Shown: positions 26,945 through 36,717 of the stretch, piece after piece
Layout of the letters: every line of letters starts with the position of its first letter
Numbering within the stretch: position 1 is the stretch's first letter
Assembly (NCBI RefSeq): GCF_014645535.1
Contig: NZ_BMLX01000004.1
Location: 1-64,000, forward strand
Origin: Silvimonas iriomotensis
GTDB taxonomy: Bacteria; Pseudomonadota; Gammaproteobacteria; Burkholderiales; Chitinibacteraceae
Length of the DNA: 64,000 bases
Reading direction: 5' to 3'
Notes under the pieces: model-generated
What the model saw: only the letters and a program-made list of their open reading frames with translations
The model's database searches: none
Told to the model about the DNA's origin: nothing
Program-made: the position numbers and the translations under genes

Positions 26945-26997
26945 TTGTCATGCAGGGTAAATCATGACGTTGTCGTGAATTCTTCACACCATGACAA
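26945..26997. promoter_or_regulatory. Operator-like array upstream of the PTS fusion gene
   Basis: Four related half-sites occur in 53 bp: TTGTCATG (26945-26952), CATGACGT (26963-26970), TTGTCGTG (26970-26977) and CATGACAA (26990-26997). Between them lies GTGAA-TTC-TTCAC (26975-26987), an inverted repeat. The set resembles a repressor site; the protein is unknown. Confidence 0.4.
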
Positions 26998-27153
26998 TGG
27001 GAAAAATTTCACTGATACGGCGCGCGCGAAGCTCTACACTACGATCAGTGTCGAACTCCGGAACACGGGAAACCTGCCGGCCTGGCTGCTGCCATGCCGG
27101 CTTTGCTGTACCCGGAAATCGAAAAAAGTCAGAAAAAACCAGAGGTTGCCAAG

Positions 27154-29688
27154 ATGTCGAATAAAACCGTGGAATTGATTGCCCCCCTGTCCGGCTTGTT
27201 TGTGCCCATTGAAGCCGTGCCGGACCCTGTGTTCTCGCAAAAGATGGTGGGCGATGGCGTCTCCATCGACCCGACGTCCAATGTGCTGCTGGCGCCCGCC
27301 GCAGGCAAGATCACGCAACTGGCTTCCACATTCCACGCGCTGACCCTGACGACAACCGACGGCCTGCAGATCTTGCTGCACATTGGCCTTGATACCGTCA
27401 TGCTCAAGGGCCAGGGTTTCCGCCCGCTGGTCAAGGAAGGCGATGTTGTCGCACTCGGCCAGCCGCTGGTTGAATTTGATGAGGCGGTGATTACCGCCGC
27501 GGGCAAGAGCTCGATGACTGAAATCGTCATTGCCAATGGCGATATCGTCACCAACCTGCAAGCGGCCCGTGGTTTTGCCCACGCGGGCAAGACGGTGGCC
27601 TTGACGGTCACGATGACCGGCGATTTTGCCGCCGCTGAAACCGCCGCGGCGCCTGCCGGCAATCTTTCTGACGCTATCCGCGTTCCCAACCCGACCGGCT
27701 TGCATGCGCGCCCGGCCGCGGTGGTGGCCAATGCCGCCAAAACCTTCAAGTCCGACATCAAACTGGTGCGTGGCAGTGAAGAAGCCAATGCCAAATCCGT
27801 GGTCAGCATCATGGGTCTGGAAGTCCAGAACAATGATGAAATCCGCGTAAAAGCGACGGGTGTCGATGCCGCCGAAGCCATCAAGGCGCTGGTTGATCTG
27901 ATCCGCTCCGGTTCGGGCGAAGACTGTGGCGCCGCTGCTGCGCCGGCCGCCGCGCCCAAGCCGGTGGCGGTACCGCGTCCGGCTCCCAAGGCCCATTCGG
28001 ATGATCCGAACGTGTTGCTGGGTGTGTCCGCCTCGCCAGGTCTGGCTGTCGGCCAGATTTTCCAGGTGCGCCAGGAAGTGATCGAAGTGCGTGAAGCCGG
28101 GGATAACCCGCAACTGGAACGCCGTCGCCTGGAAGACGCGCTCAAGGAAGCCCGTCAGCAACTGGAAGGCCTCAAGTCCGAAATCAGCGACGCGTCCAAG
28201 GCAGAAATTTTCTCCGCTCACCAGGAATTGCTGGCTGACCCGGAACTGCTGGATCTGGCGCTGTCTGCCATCTCTGCCGGCAAGAGTGCGCCGTTTGCCT
28301 GGAAGCAGGCTTTCACCGCCTATGCCGACAAGCTCTCCAAACTGAAAAACGAACTGCTGGCCGGCCGCGCCAATGACATCCGCGATGTGGGCCGCCGCGT
28401 GCTGCGTCTGCTGACCGGGGTGAAGGAAGCCGCCCTGGAAGTACCAGATAACGCGATCCTGATCGCAGAAGAACTGACCCCGTCCGATACCGCCAGCCTT
28501 GATCGCAACAAGGTGCTGGGTTTTGCCACCACTGGTGGTGGTGCGACCAGCCACGTGGCCATTCTGGCGCGTTCGCTGAATATTCCGGCGATCTGCGGTA
28601 TTGAAGAAGCGGTGCTGGAACTGGCTAATGGCACCAACGTGATTCTGGATGGCACCAAGGGCAGCCTGCGCAAGAACCCGTCTGAAGCCGAAATCCAGGA
28701 CATCCGCACCCGCCAGGCCACGCTGGCCAAAAAGCGCGAAGAAGAACTGGCCGCCGCTGGCCAGCCGGCGGTGACCAAAGATGGCGTTCACATTGAAGTG
28801 GTGGCCAATATTGGCGGCCTGGAAGACGCACAGCAGTCGGTTACCCTGGGTGGCGAAGGCGTCGGTCTGCTGCGTTCGGAGTTCCTCTATCTGGAACGCA
28901 CCGATGCGCCGACCGAAGAAGAACAGACCAAAATCTACGGCGATATCGCCAAGGCGCTGGGCACGGAACGTACCCTTGTGATCCGTACCCTGGACGTGGG
29001 CGGTGACAAGCCGCTGCCGTATCTGCCGATGCCGGCCGAAGAAAACCCGTTCCTGGGTGTGCGCGGTATCCGTTTGTGCCTTGCCGCGCCGGAAATCCTG
29101 CGCACCCAGGTGCGTGGCATCTTGCGCGCTGCACCGTACAGCAAGCTGCACATCATGTTCCCGATGATCGCGTCGCTGGAAGAAGTCCGTGAAGCGAAGA
29201 AAATCGTGGCTGAAGAAAAGGCTGCGCTCGGCGTAACGGCCGATGTGAAGGTCGGCATCATGGTTGAGGTGCCCTCGACCGCTGTGATGTCCGAGATCTT
29301 CGCCCGTGAGGTGGATTTCTTCTCGATCGGCACGAACGATCTGACCCAGTACACCCTGGCTATGGACCGTGGTCACCCGAAACTGGCCAAGCAGGCTGAT
29401 GCGCTGCACCCGGGCGTGCTGCGTCTGATCGCCATGACCGTGAAGGGTGCGCATGCTCACGGCAAGTGGGTGGGCGTGTGCGGTGGTATCGCTTCCGATC
29501 CGCTGGCAGTACCGGTGTTGCTGGGTATTGGTGTGGATGAACTCTCGGTCAGCGTGCCGGCTATTCCGGCGATCAAGGCCATGGTCCGCAAGCTGAACAA
29601 GGCCGATTGCCAGAAGCTGGCAACCGAAGTACTGCAAATGGGTACCGTAGCTGAAGTACGTGCCCGTTTGTCTGGCCTGGTTGATTGA
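27154..29688 (+). CDS. PTS EIIA(Glc)-HPr-EI fusion protein
   Basis: One polypeptide of 844 residues carries three phosphotransfer modules. EIIA of the glucose class (1-150) has H61 and the phosphorylated H76 (LLHIGLD). HPr (about 170-255) has H184 in GLHARPAA and the Ser46-like site (KSVVSIMG). Enzyme I (about 280-844) has the active H467 in TSHVAIL and the Cys in VGVCGG. It moves phosphate from PEP to the EIIB domain of PtsG, encoded next. I chose the ATG at 27154. This fusion order is known for FruB/NagF-like proteins of betaproteobacteria. Confidence 0.92.
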   Translation: MSNKTVELIAPLSGLFVPIEAVPDPVFSQKMVGDGVSIDPTSNVLLAPAAGKITQLASTFHALTLTTTDGLQILLHIGLDTVMLKGQGFRPLVKEGDVVALGQPLVEFDEAVITAAGKSSMTEIVIANGDIVTNLQAARGFAHAGKTVALTVTMTGDFAAAETAAAPAGNLSDAIRVPNPTGLHARPAAVVANAAKTFKSDIKLVRGSEEANAKSVVSIMGLEVQNNDEIRVKATGVDAAEAIKALVDLIRSGSGEDCGAAAAPAAAPKPVAVPRPAPKAHSDDPNVLLGVSASPGLAVGQIFQVRQEVIEVREAGDNPQLERRRLEDALKEARQQLEGLKSEISDASKAEIFSAHQELLADPELLDLALSAISAGKSAPFAWKQAFTAYADKLSKLKNELLAGRANDIRDVGRRVLRLLTGVKEAALEVPDNAILIAEELTPSDTASLDRNKVLGFATTGGGATSHVAILARSLNIPAICGIEEAVLELANGTNVILDGTKGSLRKNPSEAEIQDIRTRQATLAKKREEELAAAGQPAVTKDGVHIEVVANIGGLEDAQQSVTLGGEGVGLLRSEFLYLERTDAPTEEEQTKIYGDIAKALGTERTLVIRTLDVGGDKPLPYLPMPAEENPFLGVRGIRLCLAAPEILRTQVRGILRAAPYSKLHIMFPMIASLEEVREAKKIVAEEKAALGVTADVKVGIMVEVPSTAVMSEIFAREVDFFSIGTNDLTQYTLAMDRGHPKLAKQADALHPGVLRLIAMTVKGAHAHGKWVGVCGGIASDPLAVPVLLGIGVDELSVSVPAIPAIKAMVRKLNKADCQKLATEVLQMGTVAEVRARLSGLVD

Positions 29689-29982
29689 TGTAAGGGCGGG
29701 TCTGCTTTCTGGCAGGCCCGCTTGTTGTGGAGTAGTTGATAAAAAGCACACATCAGAAAACAGGGAAACGACCGGACTCGGTTGCTTTCTGGTGTGAATA
29801 AGTCACAAAGCAGTCCCTCGACCCTGTTGATAGGGGGGACGCTGTATTTAGAACAGCCTGCCGCCAAGAGCAGAATGCGCCCGCTGGAAAAAATAAAGCA
29901 TATTTATAAACAGTGACGAGTGCCGTTTGCACCGTACTTTTTGGTGCTGTGCGGGTGTCGTCCTAGGGCAAGGAAAGTCATC
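29689..29982. other. 294-bp gap between the two PTS genes
   Basis: A 10-bp hairpin GCGGGTCTGC/GCAGGCCCGC lies at 29696-29721 just after the fusion gene, without a T run. A small inverted repeat GCTGT-N7-ACAGC lies at 29841-29857, beside TTGATA at 29827. AAGGAAAG precedes ptsG. No gene is seen; ptsG may have its own promoter here. Confidence 0.5.
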
Positions 29983-31524
29983 ATGTTCAAACAAGCATTC
30001 GCCGTTCTGCAAAAGATCGGCAAGGCATTGATGTTGCCGGTTGCCGTGCTGCCGGTTGCAGGTTTGCTGCTTGGTATTGGCAGCTCAAACTTCTCGTTCA
30101 TTCCTGACGTCGTCAACCACGTCATGGCGCAGGGCGGCGGCGCGATCTTCGGCAACCTGCCGATCATCTTCGCGGTCGGCGTTGCACTGGGTCTGGCTGA
30201 AAACGATGGTGTTGCCGCCATTGCGGCTGTTGTGGGCTTTGTCGTCATGGTCGCCACCATGGGCGTCATGGCGCAGTTCTTCGGTATCGAACCGGCCACC
30301 GTGCTGGGTATGAAGTCGATGGAAACCGGCGTGTTCGGCGGGATCATCATCGGTGCCGTGGCCGCAACGCTGTTCAACAAGTACTACCGCATCCAGTTGC
30401 CGCAATATCTGGGCTTCTTTGCCGGTAAGCGTTTCGTGCCGATCGTGACCGGTATCGCTGCCATTTTCGTGGGCGTGATCCTGTCCGTGATCTGGCCGCC
30501 GATCCAGCACGGTATCGACGTGTTCTCGCACTGGGCTGCTGCCAGCGATCCGCGTACCGCTGCCACCGTGTACGGTTTTGTTGAACGTCTGCTGATCCCG
30601 TTCGGTCTGCACCACATCTGGAACGTGCCGTTCTTCTTCGAAATCGGTAACTTCACCAACTCGGCCGGCCAGGTTGTTCACGGCGATATCAACCGCTTCT
30701 TCGCGGGCGATACCACTGCCGGTATCCTGTCGGGCGCTTTCCTGTTCAAGATGTTCGGTCTGCCGGCCGCTGCGTTTGCCATCTGGCACACTGCCAAGCC
30801 GGAAAAGCGCGCCATGGTTGGCGGTATCATGATCTCCGCTGCCCTGACCTCGTTCCTGACCGGTATTACCGAGCCGATCGAGTTCTCGTTCCTGTTCGTC
30901 GCTCCGGTGCTGTACGGTATCCACGCTGTGCTGGCTGCTTCGACCCAGTTTGTGGCTAACACCCTGGGCATGCACATGGGCTTCACCTTCTCGCAAGGTG
31001 GTATCGACTTCTTGCTGTTCAACGTGTTCGCCAACAACCCGGCCGCGCAACACTGGGCCTACGTGTTCATCCTCGGCCCGATCTATGCCGCGATCTACTA
31101 CGTGGTGTTCCGTTTTGCCATCGTCAAACTGAACCTGAAAACACCGGGTCGTGAAGATGATGAGCCGGTCGCTGCCGTAGCTGCTGCCCCGGTTGCCGGT
31201 GTTGCAGGTGTTGCTCCGGTTGCTGCTGCAGTGACCGCAGATGCGACCAGCGAAAAACTGATTGCTGCTGAACCGCGTTTTGCTTTTGCCTCCAAGCTGG
31301 TCAGTGCATTCGGCGGCCCGGAAAACATCAAGGGTCTGGATGCATGTATCACCCGTCTGCGTATTGCCGTGGATGATCCGGCCAAGGTGGATCAGGCTAG
31401 TCTGAAGGGTCTGGGCGCTGCGGGCGTGATGATGGTCGGTAATGGTGTTCAGGCTGTGTTCGGCACCAAATCCGACAACTACAAGACAGACATGGATGAA
31501 TACCTGAAGAAGGGTGGCCGCTGA
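29983..31524 (+). CDS. ptsG: PTS glucose-specific EIICB
   Basis: The EIIC membrane domain (to about residue 390) matches E. coli PtsG closely in layout: [32 protein letters not shown]-like [31 protein letters not shown]. An Ala/Val/Pro-rich linker (about 395-425) leads to the EIIB domain with the phosphocysteine C455 in DACITRLR. It imports glucose as glucose-6-phosphate. I chose the ATG at 29983 behind AAGGAAAG. The EIIB domain receives phosphate from the EIIA-HPr-EI fusion upstream. Confidence 0.92.
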   Translation: MFKQAFAVLQKIGKALMLPVAVLPVAGLLLGIGSSNFSFIPDVVNHVMAQGGGAIFGNLPIIFAVGVALGLAENDGVAAIAAVVGFVVMVATMGVMAQFFGIEPATVLGMKSMETGVFGGIIIGAVAATLFNKYYRIQLPQYLGFFAGKRFVPIVTGIAAIFVGVILSVIWPPIQHGIDVFSHWAAASDPRTAATVYGFVERLLIPFGLHHIWNVPFFFEIGNFTNSAGQVVHGDINRFFAGDTTAGILSGAFLFKMFGLPAAAFAIWHTAKPEKRAMVGGIMISAALTSFLTGITEPIEFSFLFVAPVLYGIHAVLAASTQFVANTLGMHMGFTFSQGGIDFLLFNVFANNPAAQHWAYVFILGPIYAAIYYVVFRFAIVKLNLKTPGREDDEPVAAVAAAPVAGVAGVAPVAAAVTADATSEKLIAAEPRFAFASKLVSAFGGPENIKGLDACITRLRIAVDDPAKVDQASLKGLGAAGVMMVGNGVQAVFGTKSDNYKTDMDEYLKKGGR

Positions 31525-31587
31525 TTCTTGCTGGCGGCAACAAATCGGGTAAAGTGCGCTAGTCGCACGTAATCCAGACAAACCGGA

Positions 31588-31620
31588 ACGGGCGTGTAAT
31601 TCACGCCCGTTTTTATTTTT
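31588..31620 (+). terminator. Terminator after ptsG
   Basis: A 9-bp stem ACGGGCGTG/CACGCCCGT with a 5-base loop is followed by TTTTATTTTT. Confidence 0.9.
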
Positions 31621-31631
31621 GTGGAGACCCG

Positions 31632-31826
31632 ATGGAAGAGAAACGCATGCGGCGCAGCCGCCATAACAAATGGGTTGCCGGCGTCATTGGCGGCATGGGT
31701 GATTACCTGAATATCAGCGCAGACAAACTGCGGATCGTGTTCATTCTGTTGTCGATCTGCGTGGCTGGTTTTCCAGGGCTGATCCTGTATCTCATTTTGT
31801 GGTTCCTGATGCCGACTGAAGAATAA
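31632..31826 (+). CDS. PspC-domain membrane protein
   Basis: The 64-residue protein is a minimal PspC domain: basic N-terminus, NKWVAGVIGGMGDYLNI, then a hydrophobic helix (IVFILLSICVAGFPGLILYLILWFLMP). PspC proteins take part in phage-shock or envelope-stress responses, but no pspA or pspF is nearby. Confidence 0.82.
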   Translation: MEEKRMRRSRHNKWVAGVIGGMGDYLNISADKLRIVFILLSICVAGFPGLILYLILWFLMPTEE

Positions 31827-31917
31827 GCACCGCTCCACCCTGTTTTTCGCAAGCAGCCCTTGCAATGAGACGTGGCGTCGCCAACTCCCCGGTAGATTCG
31901 TCTGAAAGGAGCCCGCC

Positions 31918-32583
31918 ATGTCTCAACCTCATTTGCATCTGATCAGCTTTGATCTGTGCCCGTTTGTGCAGCGGGCGATCATCACCCTGCTGGAAAAAGA
32001 AGTGCCGTTCGAGCGCACTTATATCGATCTGGCCAACAAACCCGACTGGTTTCTCAGGCTCTCGCCCACGGGCAAAGTCCCTGTCCTGCAAGTGAATGAC
32101 GATGTGTTGTTCGAGTCCGCAGTCATTGCCGAATATCTGGACGAAGTCTATCCACCGCAATTGCACCCGGCCGACCCGCTGACCCGTGCGCGCCACCGCG
32201 CCTGGATCGAATACGCATCGGGCATGCTCGGCGCGTTGTGGCAGTTTTATACCGCTGCAGACATTGCCGCGCTGGAAAAAGCCCACGCCGATATCGAAAA
32301 CCGTCTTGCATGGCTGGAACCTGCCGTCAGCGAAAGCGGCCCGTATTTTGCCGGCGCGCAGTTTTCGCTGGTCGATGCCGCCTTTGGCCCGGTGTTCCGG
32401 TATTTCCCGGTGCTGGAGTCGCTGGCAGAACAAGGCTGGTTTGCCGCCACGCCGCGTATCGCCGCCTGGAGCAATGCCTTGCTGACGCATCCGTCTGTCA
32501 TCAACGCGGTCAAACCCGGTTACGCAGAAAACCTGCGCGCGTTTATCCGTGGCAAGGGCGGCGTACTGGCAGCACGCGCCTGA
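31918..32583 (+). CDS. Glutathione S-transferase family protein
   Basis: The thioredoxin-like N-terminal domain begins SFDLCPFVQRAIITLLEKEVPFE, with a CPF active-site loop and the KVPVLQVND cis-Pro motif and ESAVIAEYLDE glutathione-binding turn. The all-helical C-terminal domain starts near residue 90. Length (221) is typical. The CPFxxR start is like the omega/beta-type and dehydroascorbate-reductase-like GSTs. AAAGGAG precedes the ATG at the usual distance. Confidence 0.85.
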   Translation: MSQPHLHLISFDLCPFVQRAIITLLEKEVPFERTYIDLANKPDWFLRLSPTGKVPVLQVNDDVLFESAVIAEYLDEVYPPQLHPADPLTRARHRAWIEYASGMLGALWQFYTAADIAALEKAHADIENRLAWLEPAVSESGPYFAGAQFSLVDAAFGPVFRYFPVLESLAEQGWFAATPRIAAWSNALLTHPSVINAVKPGYAENLRAFIRGKGGVLAARA

Positions 32584-32654
32584 TCCTTGCTGATGCGCGG
32601 GCTGGCCGGTTGCGGTAAGGTATCGCACCCTTACACCTGACGCCCGCGCATCTC

Positions 32655-33917
32655 ATGAGCTCGCCCGACTGGAAACAACTCCTGTTCACCCGCCGCATGG
32701 CCATCTGCCTTGTCTCCGGGTTCAGTTCGGGTTTGCCGCTGTACATCCTGATCAACCTGGTGCCCGCCTGGCTGAAAAGCGAGCATATCGACCTCAAGGT
32801 GATCGGCTTTTTCGGGCTGATCCAGTTCCCGTATACCTGGAAGTTCGTCTGGTCGCCCTTGATGGACCGGTTTGCCTTGCCGCGTCTGGGCCGGCGCCGG
32901 GGCTGGATGTTGTTTACCCAGTGCGTGTTGCTGGCGGTGATTGCCGGCATTGGCTGGTTCAGCCCCTCGCTGGAGATGTCGATCATCGCGCCCATGGCCT
33001 TTGCACTGGCGTTTTTCAGTGCCAGCCAGGATATCGTGCTGGACGCCTACCGGCGTGAAATCCTCAGCGAGGCCGAGCTGGGTCTGGGCAATTCGGTTTT
33101 CGTAAACGCCTATCGCATTGCCGGGCTGGTACCGGGGGCGCTGTCACTGATCCTGGCCGACCACATGGCCTGGTCCCAGGTGTTTGCCTGCACCGCGCTG
33201 TTCATGCTGCCGGGGCTGATACTCACCCTGCTGGTCAAAGAACCGCAGTTGTCCCGCCCGCCCGCCACGCTGCGCGAAGCCGTGGTTGAACCGTTTCATG
33301 AATTCATGACGCGCCACGGCTGGCAGGCGGCGTTGCTGATTCTGGCATTCATCTTTTTGTACAAGCTGGGCGATAGCATGGCCACCGCGCTGGCCACGCC
33401 GTTTTATCTGGATCTGGGTTTCACCAAAAGCCAGATTGGCTTGATCGCCAAGAATGCCGGGCTGTGGCCCAGTGTCATTGGCGCCTTGCTGGGCGGCATC
33501 TGGATGATCAAGCTGGGCATCAACCGCGCGTTGTGGTTGTTCGGCCTGGTGCAACTGGCGTCCATTCTGGGTTTTGCCTGGCTGGCTGGCCGTGGGGCGG
33601 ACCCCCTGGCGCTGGCCCTCGTCATCAGCTGTGAAGCGCTGGGCGTGGGGCTGGGGACTGCCGCGTTCACGGCGTTTATCGCCCGCACCACCCATCCGCG
33701 TTATACCGCGACGCAATACGCCCTGTTTACCAGTCTGGCCGCGGTGCCACGCACGGTATTCAATGCCATGACCGGCGTGATGGTAGAACATCTGGGCTGG
33801 CAAACCTTTTTCTGGGCGTGCGCCTTGTTGGCGGTGCCGGGCATGCTGCTGCTGTTCAAGGTCGCGCCGTGGCATGCCCCGGTGCCAGAATCCAGCCAGC
33901 CGGCAAAACCGGCATGA
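32655..33917 (+). CDS. ampG: AmpG-like muropeptide MFS permease
   Basis: The 420-residue protein is a 12-span MFS transporter with the AmpG N-terminal pattern (GFSSGLPLYILINLVPAWLK, FPYTWKFVWSPLMDR, ASQDIVLDAYRREIL). AmpG imports anhydro-muropeptides for cell-wall recycling and feeds AmpC beta-lactamase signalling. A strong hairpin ends the gene. Confidence 0.85.
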   Translation: MSSPDWKQLLFTRRMAICLVSGFSSGLPLYILINLVPAWLKSEHIDLKVIGFFGLIQFPYTWKFVWSPLMDRFALPRLGRRRGWMLFTQCVLLAVIAGIGWFSPSLEMSIIAPMAFALAFFSASQDIVLDAYRREILSEAELGLGNSVFVNAYRIAGLVPGALSLILADHMAWSQVFACTALFMLPGLILTLLVKEPQLSRPPATLREAVVEPFHEFMTRHGWQAALLILAFIFLYKLGDSMATALATPFYLDLGFTKSQIGLIAKNAGLWPSVIGALLGGIWMIKLGINRALWLFGLVQLASILGFAWLAGRGADPLALALVISCEALGVGLGTAAFTAFIARTTHPRYTATQYALFTSLAAVPRTVFNAMTGVMVEHLGWQTFFWACALLAVPGMLLLFKVAPWHAPVPESSQPAKPA

Positions 33918-33918
33918 A

Positions 33919-33947
33919 AAAAGCCACCCTCAGGGGTGGCTTTTCAG
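33919..33947. terminator. Terminator after ampG
   Basis: A stem AAAAGCCACCC/GGGTGGCTTTT with a 4-base loop separates ampG from the convergent small membrane-protein gene. Confidence 0.85.
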
Positions 33948-33968
33948 ATTCGCGGCACAAACAAATGG

Positions 33969-34229
33969 TCAGGGCTGTTTACGCCATTGTGCCAGGCCAT
34001 AAGCAATGCACAACAAGCCGATCAGCCCCTCGCCCATGGCCCACAACTGCCAGGCATAACCGTCGCCCATCCAGGCATTACCCACTCGCAGAAAATACGC
34101 GCAGGCTTCATTGCCGGTGTCGGTACAGCTATGGCGATTGAGCCAGTCCCACATCGCCACGCCGGCAAAACCGGCACCAACCACGAAGGCCGGAACAGCC
34201 TTGGCGCGCGGGGTCAGATCATCACTCAT
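33969..34229 (-). CDS. Small membrane protein of unknown function
   Basis: The 86-residue protein has two likely membrane spans (VPAFVVGAGFAGVAMWDWL and LWAMGEGLIGLLCIAYGLA) and two Cys residues in the loop between (SCTDTGNEAC) that could form a disulfide. I do not recognise a family. It lies 14 bp downstream of xth on the same strand and is probably co-transcribed with it. Confidence 0.6.
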   Translation of the reverse strand: MSDDLTPRAKAVPAFVVGAGFAGVAMWDWLNRHSCTDTGNEACAYFLRVGNAWMGDGYAWQLWAMGEGLIGLLCIAYGLAQWRKQP

Positions 34230-34243
34230 ATCCTGGCCTGCGT

Positions 34244-35017
34244 TCAGATGGTGTAGTCGTAATCGACCAGCAGCGGTGCATGGTCAGAGAACTTGATGTC
34301 CTTGAAGATGCTGGCGGATTGCAGCTTGCCGGACAGCGAGGGCGACACGATGTGGTAGTCGATGCGCCAGCCCACATCCTTGGCATAAGCCTGACCGCGG
34401 TTGGACCACCAGGTGTAGCCCGGTGCTTCCGGATACAGCGTACGCCACGCGTCCACCCAGCCTTGTTCTTCAAACAGCTTGCCGATCCAGGCGCGCTCTT
34501 CAGGCAGGAAACCCGAATTCTTCAGGTTGCCCTTCCAGTTTTTCAGGTCCAGCTCGCGATGGGCGATATTCCAGTCACCGACCAGCACAACGTCGCGACC
34601 GTTTTTGGCCAGCGCTGCGAGGTGATGCCAGAAACGTTCCATGAACGCGAACTTCACCGTCTGGCGTTCTTCGCCGCTTGAGCCGGACGGCAGATACACC
34701 GACACCACCGACAGATTGCCGAAATCGGCCTGGATGTAGCGGCCTTCCGCATCGATGTCCTCAATGCCCAGACCAATGACGACGTTATCCGGTTTCTTGC
34801 GGCAGTACAGGCCGACACCGCTGTAGCCTTTTTTCTCGGCGCAATGAAAATAACCATGCATGCCATCGGGCGCGCGCATGGTCTCGGTCAGGTCACCATC
34901 CTGCGCCTTGAGTTCCTGCAGGCCGATGACGTCTGCATTCTGGCTGGGCAGCCATTCGAAAAAGCCTTTGTTGGCAGCGGAGCGGATACCATTGAGGTTG
35001 GCAGAGATGATGCGCAA
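34244..35017 (-). CDS. xth: Exodeoxyribonuclease III
   Basis: This AP endonuclease of base-excision repair shows the family motifs: MRIISANLNGIRSA, IGLQELKAQ, VGDWNIAH and SDHAPLLVDYD at the C-terminus. Length (257) fits XthA. It is divergent from pyrE with about 210 bp between, in which no further gene is seen. Confidence 0.95.
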   Translation of the reverse strand: MRIISANLNGIRSAANKGFFEWLPSQNADVIGLQELKAQDGDLTETMRAPDGMHGYFHCAEKKGYSGVGLYCRKKPDNVVIGLGIEDIDAEGRYIQADFGNLSVVSVYLPSGSSGEERQTVKFAFMERFWHHLAALAKNGRDVVLVGDWNIAHRELDLKNWKGNLKNSGFLPEERAWIGKLFEEQGWVDAWRTLYPEAPGYTWWSNRGQAYAKDVGWRIDYHIVSPSLSGKLQSASIFKDIKFSDHAPLLVDYDYTI

Positions 35018-35230
35018 GATCGTTTCCTCATCGGGTTCAGGCTGATACGGGGTCGCATCAACCAGTACTGGCCGGGCATAATATGCTGTTTTTTGTCACC
35101 GGGGGTTACGAAAAGCGGCAGTACATTGGCATAAAGTGCCCTGTATACCGCCGTACCGCCAGAAATAGATGAAAGTTCTCTTTTACCAGACCGGGAGCGC
35201 TTTCTATCGTTACAAGGAGGCAGTTTTAAT

Positions 35231-35878
35231 ATGTCTGATTTCCGCCGGGAATTCATCGAATTTGCCGTGGCACAGAATGTGCTGGGGTTTGGCGAGTTTA
35301 TCACCAAAGCCGGGCGTACCTCGCCGTACTTTTTTAATGCCGGGCTGTTCAGCAACGGTGCTTCGCTGGGCAAGCTGGCCGGCTTTTATGCCAAGGCTGC
35401 CATCGCAGCGGGCATTGAGTTTGATGTGCTGTTCGGGCCGGCCTACAAGGGGATTGTGCTGGCCGCCGGCACAGCCGTAGCGCTGGCCCAAGCAGGCCGT
35501 GATACGCCGTTTGCCTACAACCGCAAGGAAGCCAAGGACCACGGCGAAGGTGGCGTGTTGGTCGGGGCGCCGCTCAAAGGGCGCGTACTGATCATCGACG
35601 ACGTGATCTCCGCCGGGACGTCCGTGCGTGAGTCGGTTTCCATGATCCGTGCGCACGGCGCAGAGCCGGCAGGCGTACTGATCGCGCTTGATCGCATGGA
35701 ACGCGGCACAGGTGCGTTGTCGGCAGTGCAGGAAGTAGAGCAGCAATATGGTATCCCGGTGGTACCGATTGCCACGCTTGATGATTTGATGGGTTATCTG
35801 GAAAACACGCCGGGTATGGCTGAAAACCTGAAAAAGGCGGCAGCCTACCGGGCACAGTACGGGATCGACCGGCACTGA
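35231..35878 (+). CDS. pyrE: Orotate phosphoribosyltransferase
   Basis: PyrE makes OMP from orotate and PRPP in pyrimidine synthesis. The PRPP loop [13 protein letters not shown] (near residue 118), the catalytic loop [12 protein letters not shown] and [10 protein letters not shown] are present. A strong AAGGAGG site lies ten bases before the ATG. The neighbouring order xth-pyrE (divergent) is common in betaproteobacteria. Confidence 0.97.
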   Translation: MSDFRREFIEFAVAQNVLGFGEFITKAGRTSPYFFNAGLFSNGASLGKLAGFYAKAAIAAGIEFDVLFGPAYKGIVLAAGTAVALAQAGRDTPFAYNRKEAKDHGEGGVLVGAPLKGRVLIIDDVISAGTSVRESVSMIRAHGAEPAGVLIALDRMERGTGALSAVQEVEQQYGIPVVPIATLDDLMGYLENTPGMAENLKKAAAYRAQYGIDRH

Positions 35879-35927
35879 TACGGCGCCACGCGCACCGGCC
35901 GGCATCCCGGATATTTTGAGGAAAACA

Positions 35928-36515
35928 ATGAAGTATTCCGGTTTGCCGGTCGCGCTGGCGTTCTTGCTGGTGGCGGTCTCGGCGCAGGCCCAGCTTTATC
36001 GCTGGGTAGATGACAATGGTCAGGTACAGTACAGCGACAAGCCGCCTGTCACCGGCCCCAAAAAGGGTGTGTCCGAACTCGACTCGCAAGGCATCGTGCG
36101 CAAGGCACCGGTGCAGCCGCTTACGCCGGAAGAGAAAGCAAAGCAGGACGCTGATCGCGCCCAGGCGCTTGATCGTGAACGTCGCGACAAGGCTTTGCTG
36201 CAGTCGTTCTCCAATACTCATGAAATTGATGTGCTGCGCGACCGGCAGATTGAATCTGTCCAGGCCGGCATCCAGACCAACAATCTGCGCCGGCAGGGTG
36301 CCGAAGCGCGGCTTGACCGCCTGAACCGGCAGATTGATTCGTTCAAGAAGCGTAAAAAAGACCCACCGGCCGATCTGTTCGGTGACGTGGCTGGCGCGCA
36401 AAAAGAAATTGCCGACATCAACGCCGATACCCAATCTAAACAGGTGGCCATTCAAGCCATCCGCCAGCGTGCGGAAGACGACAAAAAGCGCCTGACCGAG
36501 CTGATGGGCCACTGA
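35928..36515 (+). CDS. DUF4124-domain periplasmic protein
   Basis: A signal peptide (MKYSGLPVALAFLLVAVSAQA) precedes the DUF4124 core QLYRWVDDNGQVQYSDKPP. The rest (about 70-195) is charged and helical, probably coiled-coil (RDRQIESVQAGIQTNNLRRQGAEARLDRLNRQIDSFKKR is split by a short break). The domain has no known function. I chose the ATG at 35928 behind TGAGGAA. It lies 49 bp after pyrE. Confidence 0.8.
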   Translation: MKYSGLPVALAFLLVAVSAQAQLYRWVDDNGQVQYSDKPPVTGPKKGVSELDSQGIVRKAPVQPLTPEEKAKQDADRAQALDRERRDKALLQSFSNTHEIDVLRDRQIESVQAGIQTNNLRRQGAEARLDRLNRQIDSFKKRKKDPPADLFGDVAGAQKEIADINADTQSKQVAIQAIRQRAEDDKKRLTELMGH

Positions 36516-36544
36516 TTACACCGTTTCAAAACGTTGTATTTACC

Positions 36545-36650
36545 AAGCCAGGGTGTTTACCCGGCTTGACTTTGACCGCCCAGACGTTAAATTCCGTGTT
36601 GCTTGCGTGCCCGGCTGGAGGGGCTGGCGGTGGTGTCTGCGGACACCGCC
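36545..36650 (+). other. Two hairpins in the region upstream of ppgK
   Basis: The first (36545-36567) pairs AAGCC-GGGT with ACCC-GGCTT and lacks a T run. The second (36626-36650) pairs GGCGG-TGTC, with a 3-base bulge, to GACACCGCC. They could be a terminator for the DUF4124 gene and a leader structure for ppgK. Confidence 0.4.
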
Positions 36651-36717
36651 CGGCGATATTTCTGATCGCGCACGTGTTCGATTATTTTTACTGGTTTGGC
36701 AACACAACGGAGTCAAC

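Noticed and set aside
27034-29751. 905-codon open frame on the minus strand opposite the PTS fusion
   Set aside because: The plus strand encodes three well-matched PTS domains; the antisense frame is compositionally biased and featureless.
33899-34176. GCCGGCAAAACCGGCA present twice (33899-33914 and 34161-34176)
   Set aside because: Both copies fall in or beside coding sequence, I noticed no third copy, and a GC-rich palindrome of this kind can recur by chance.
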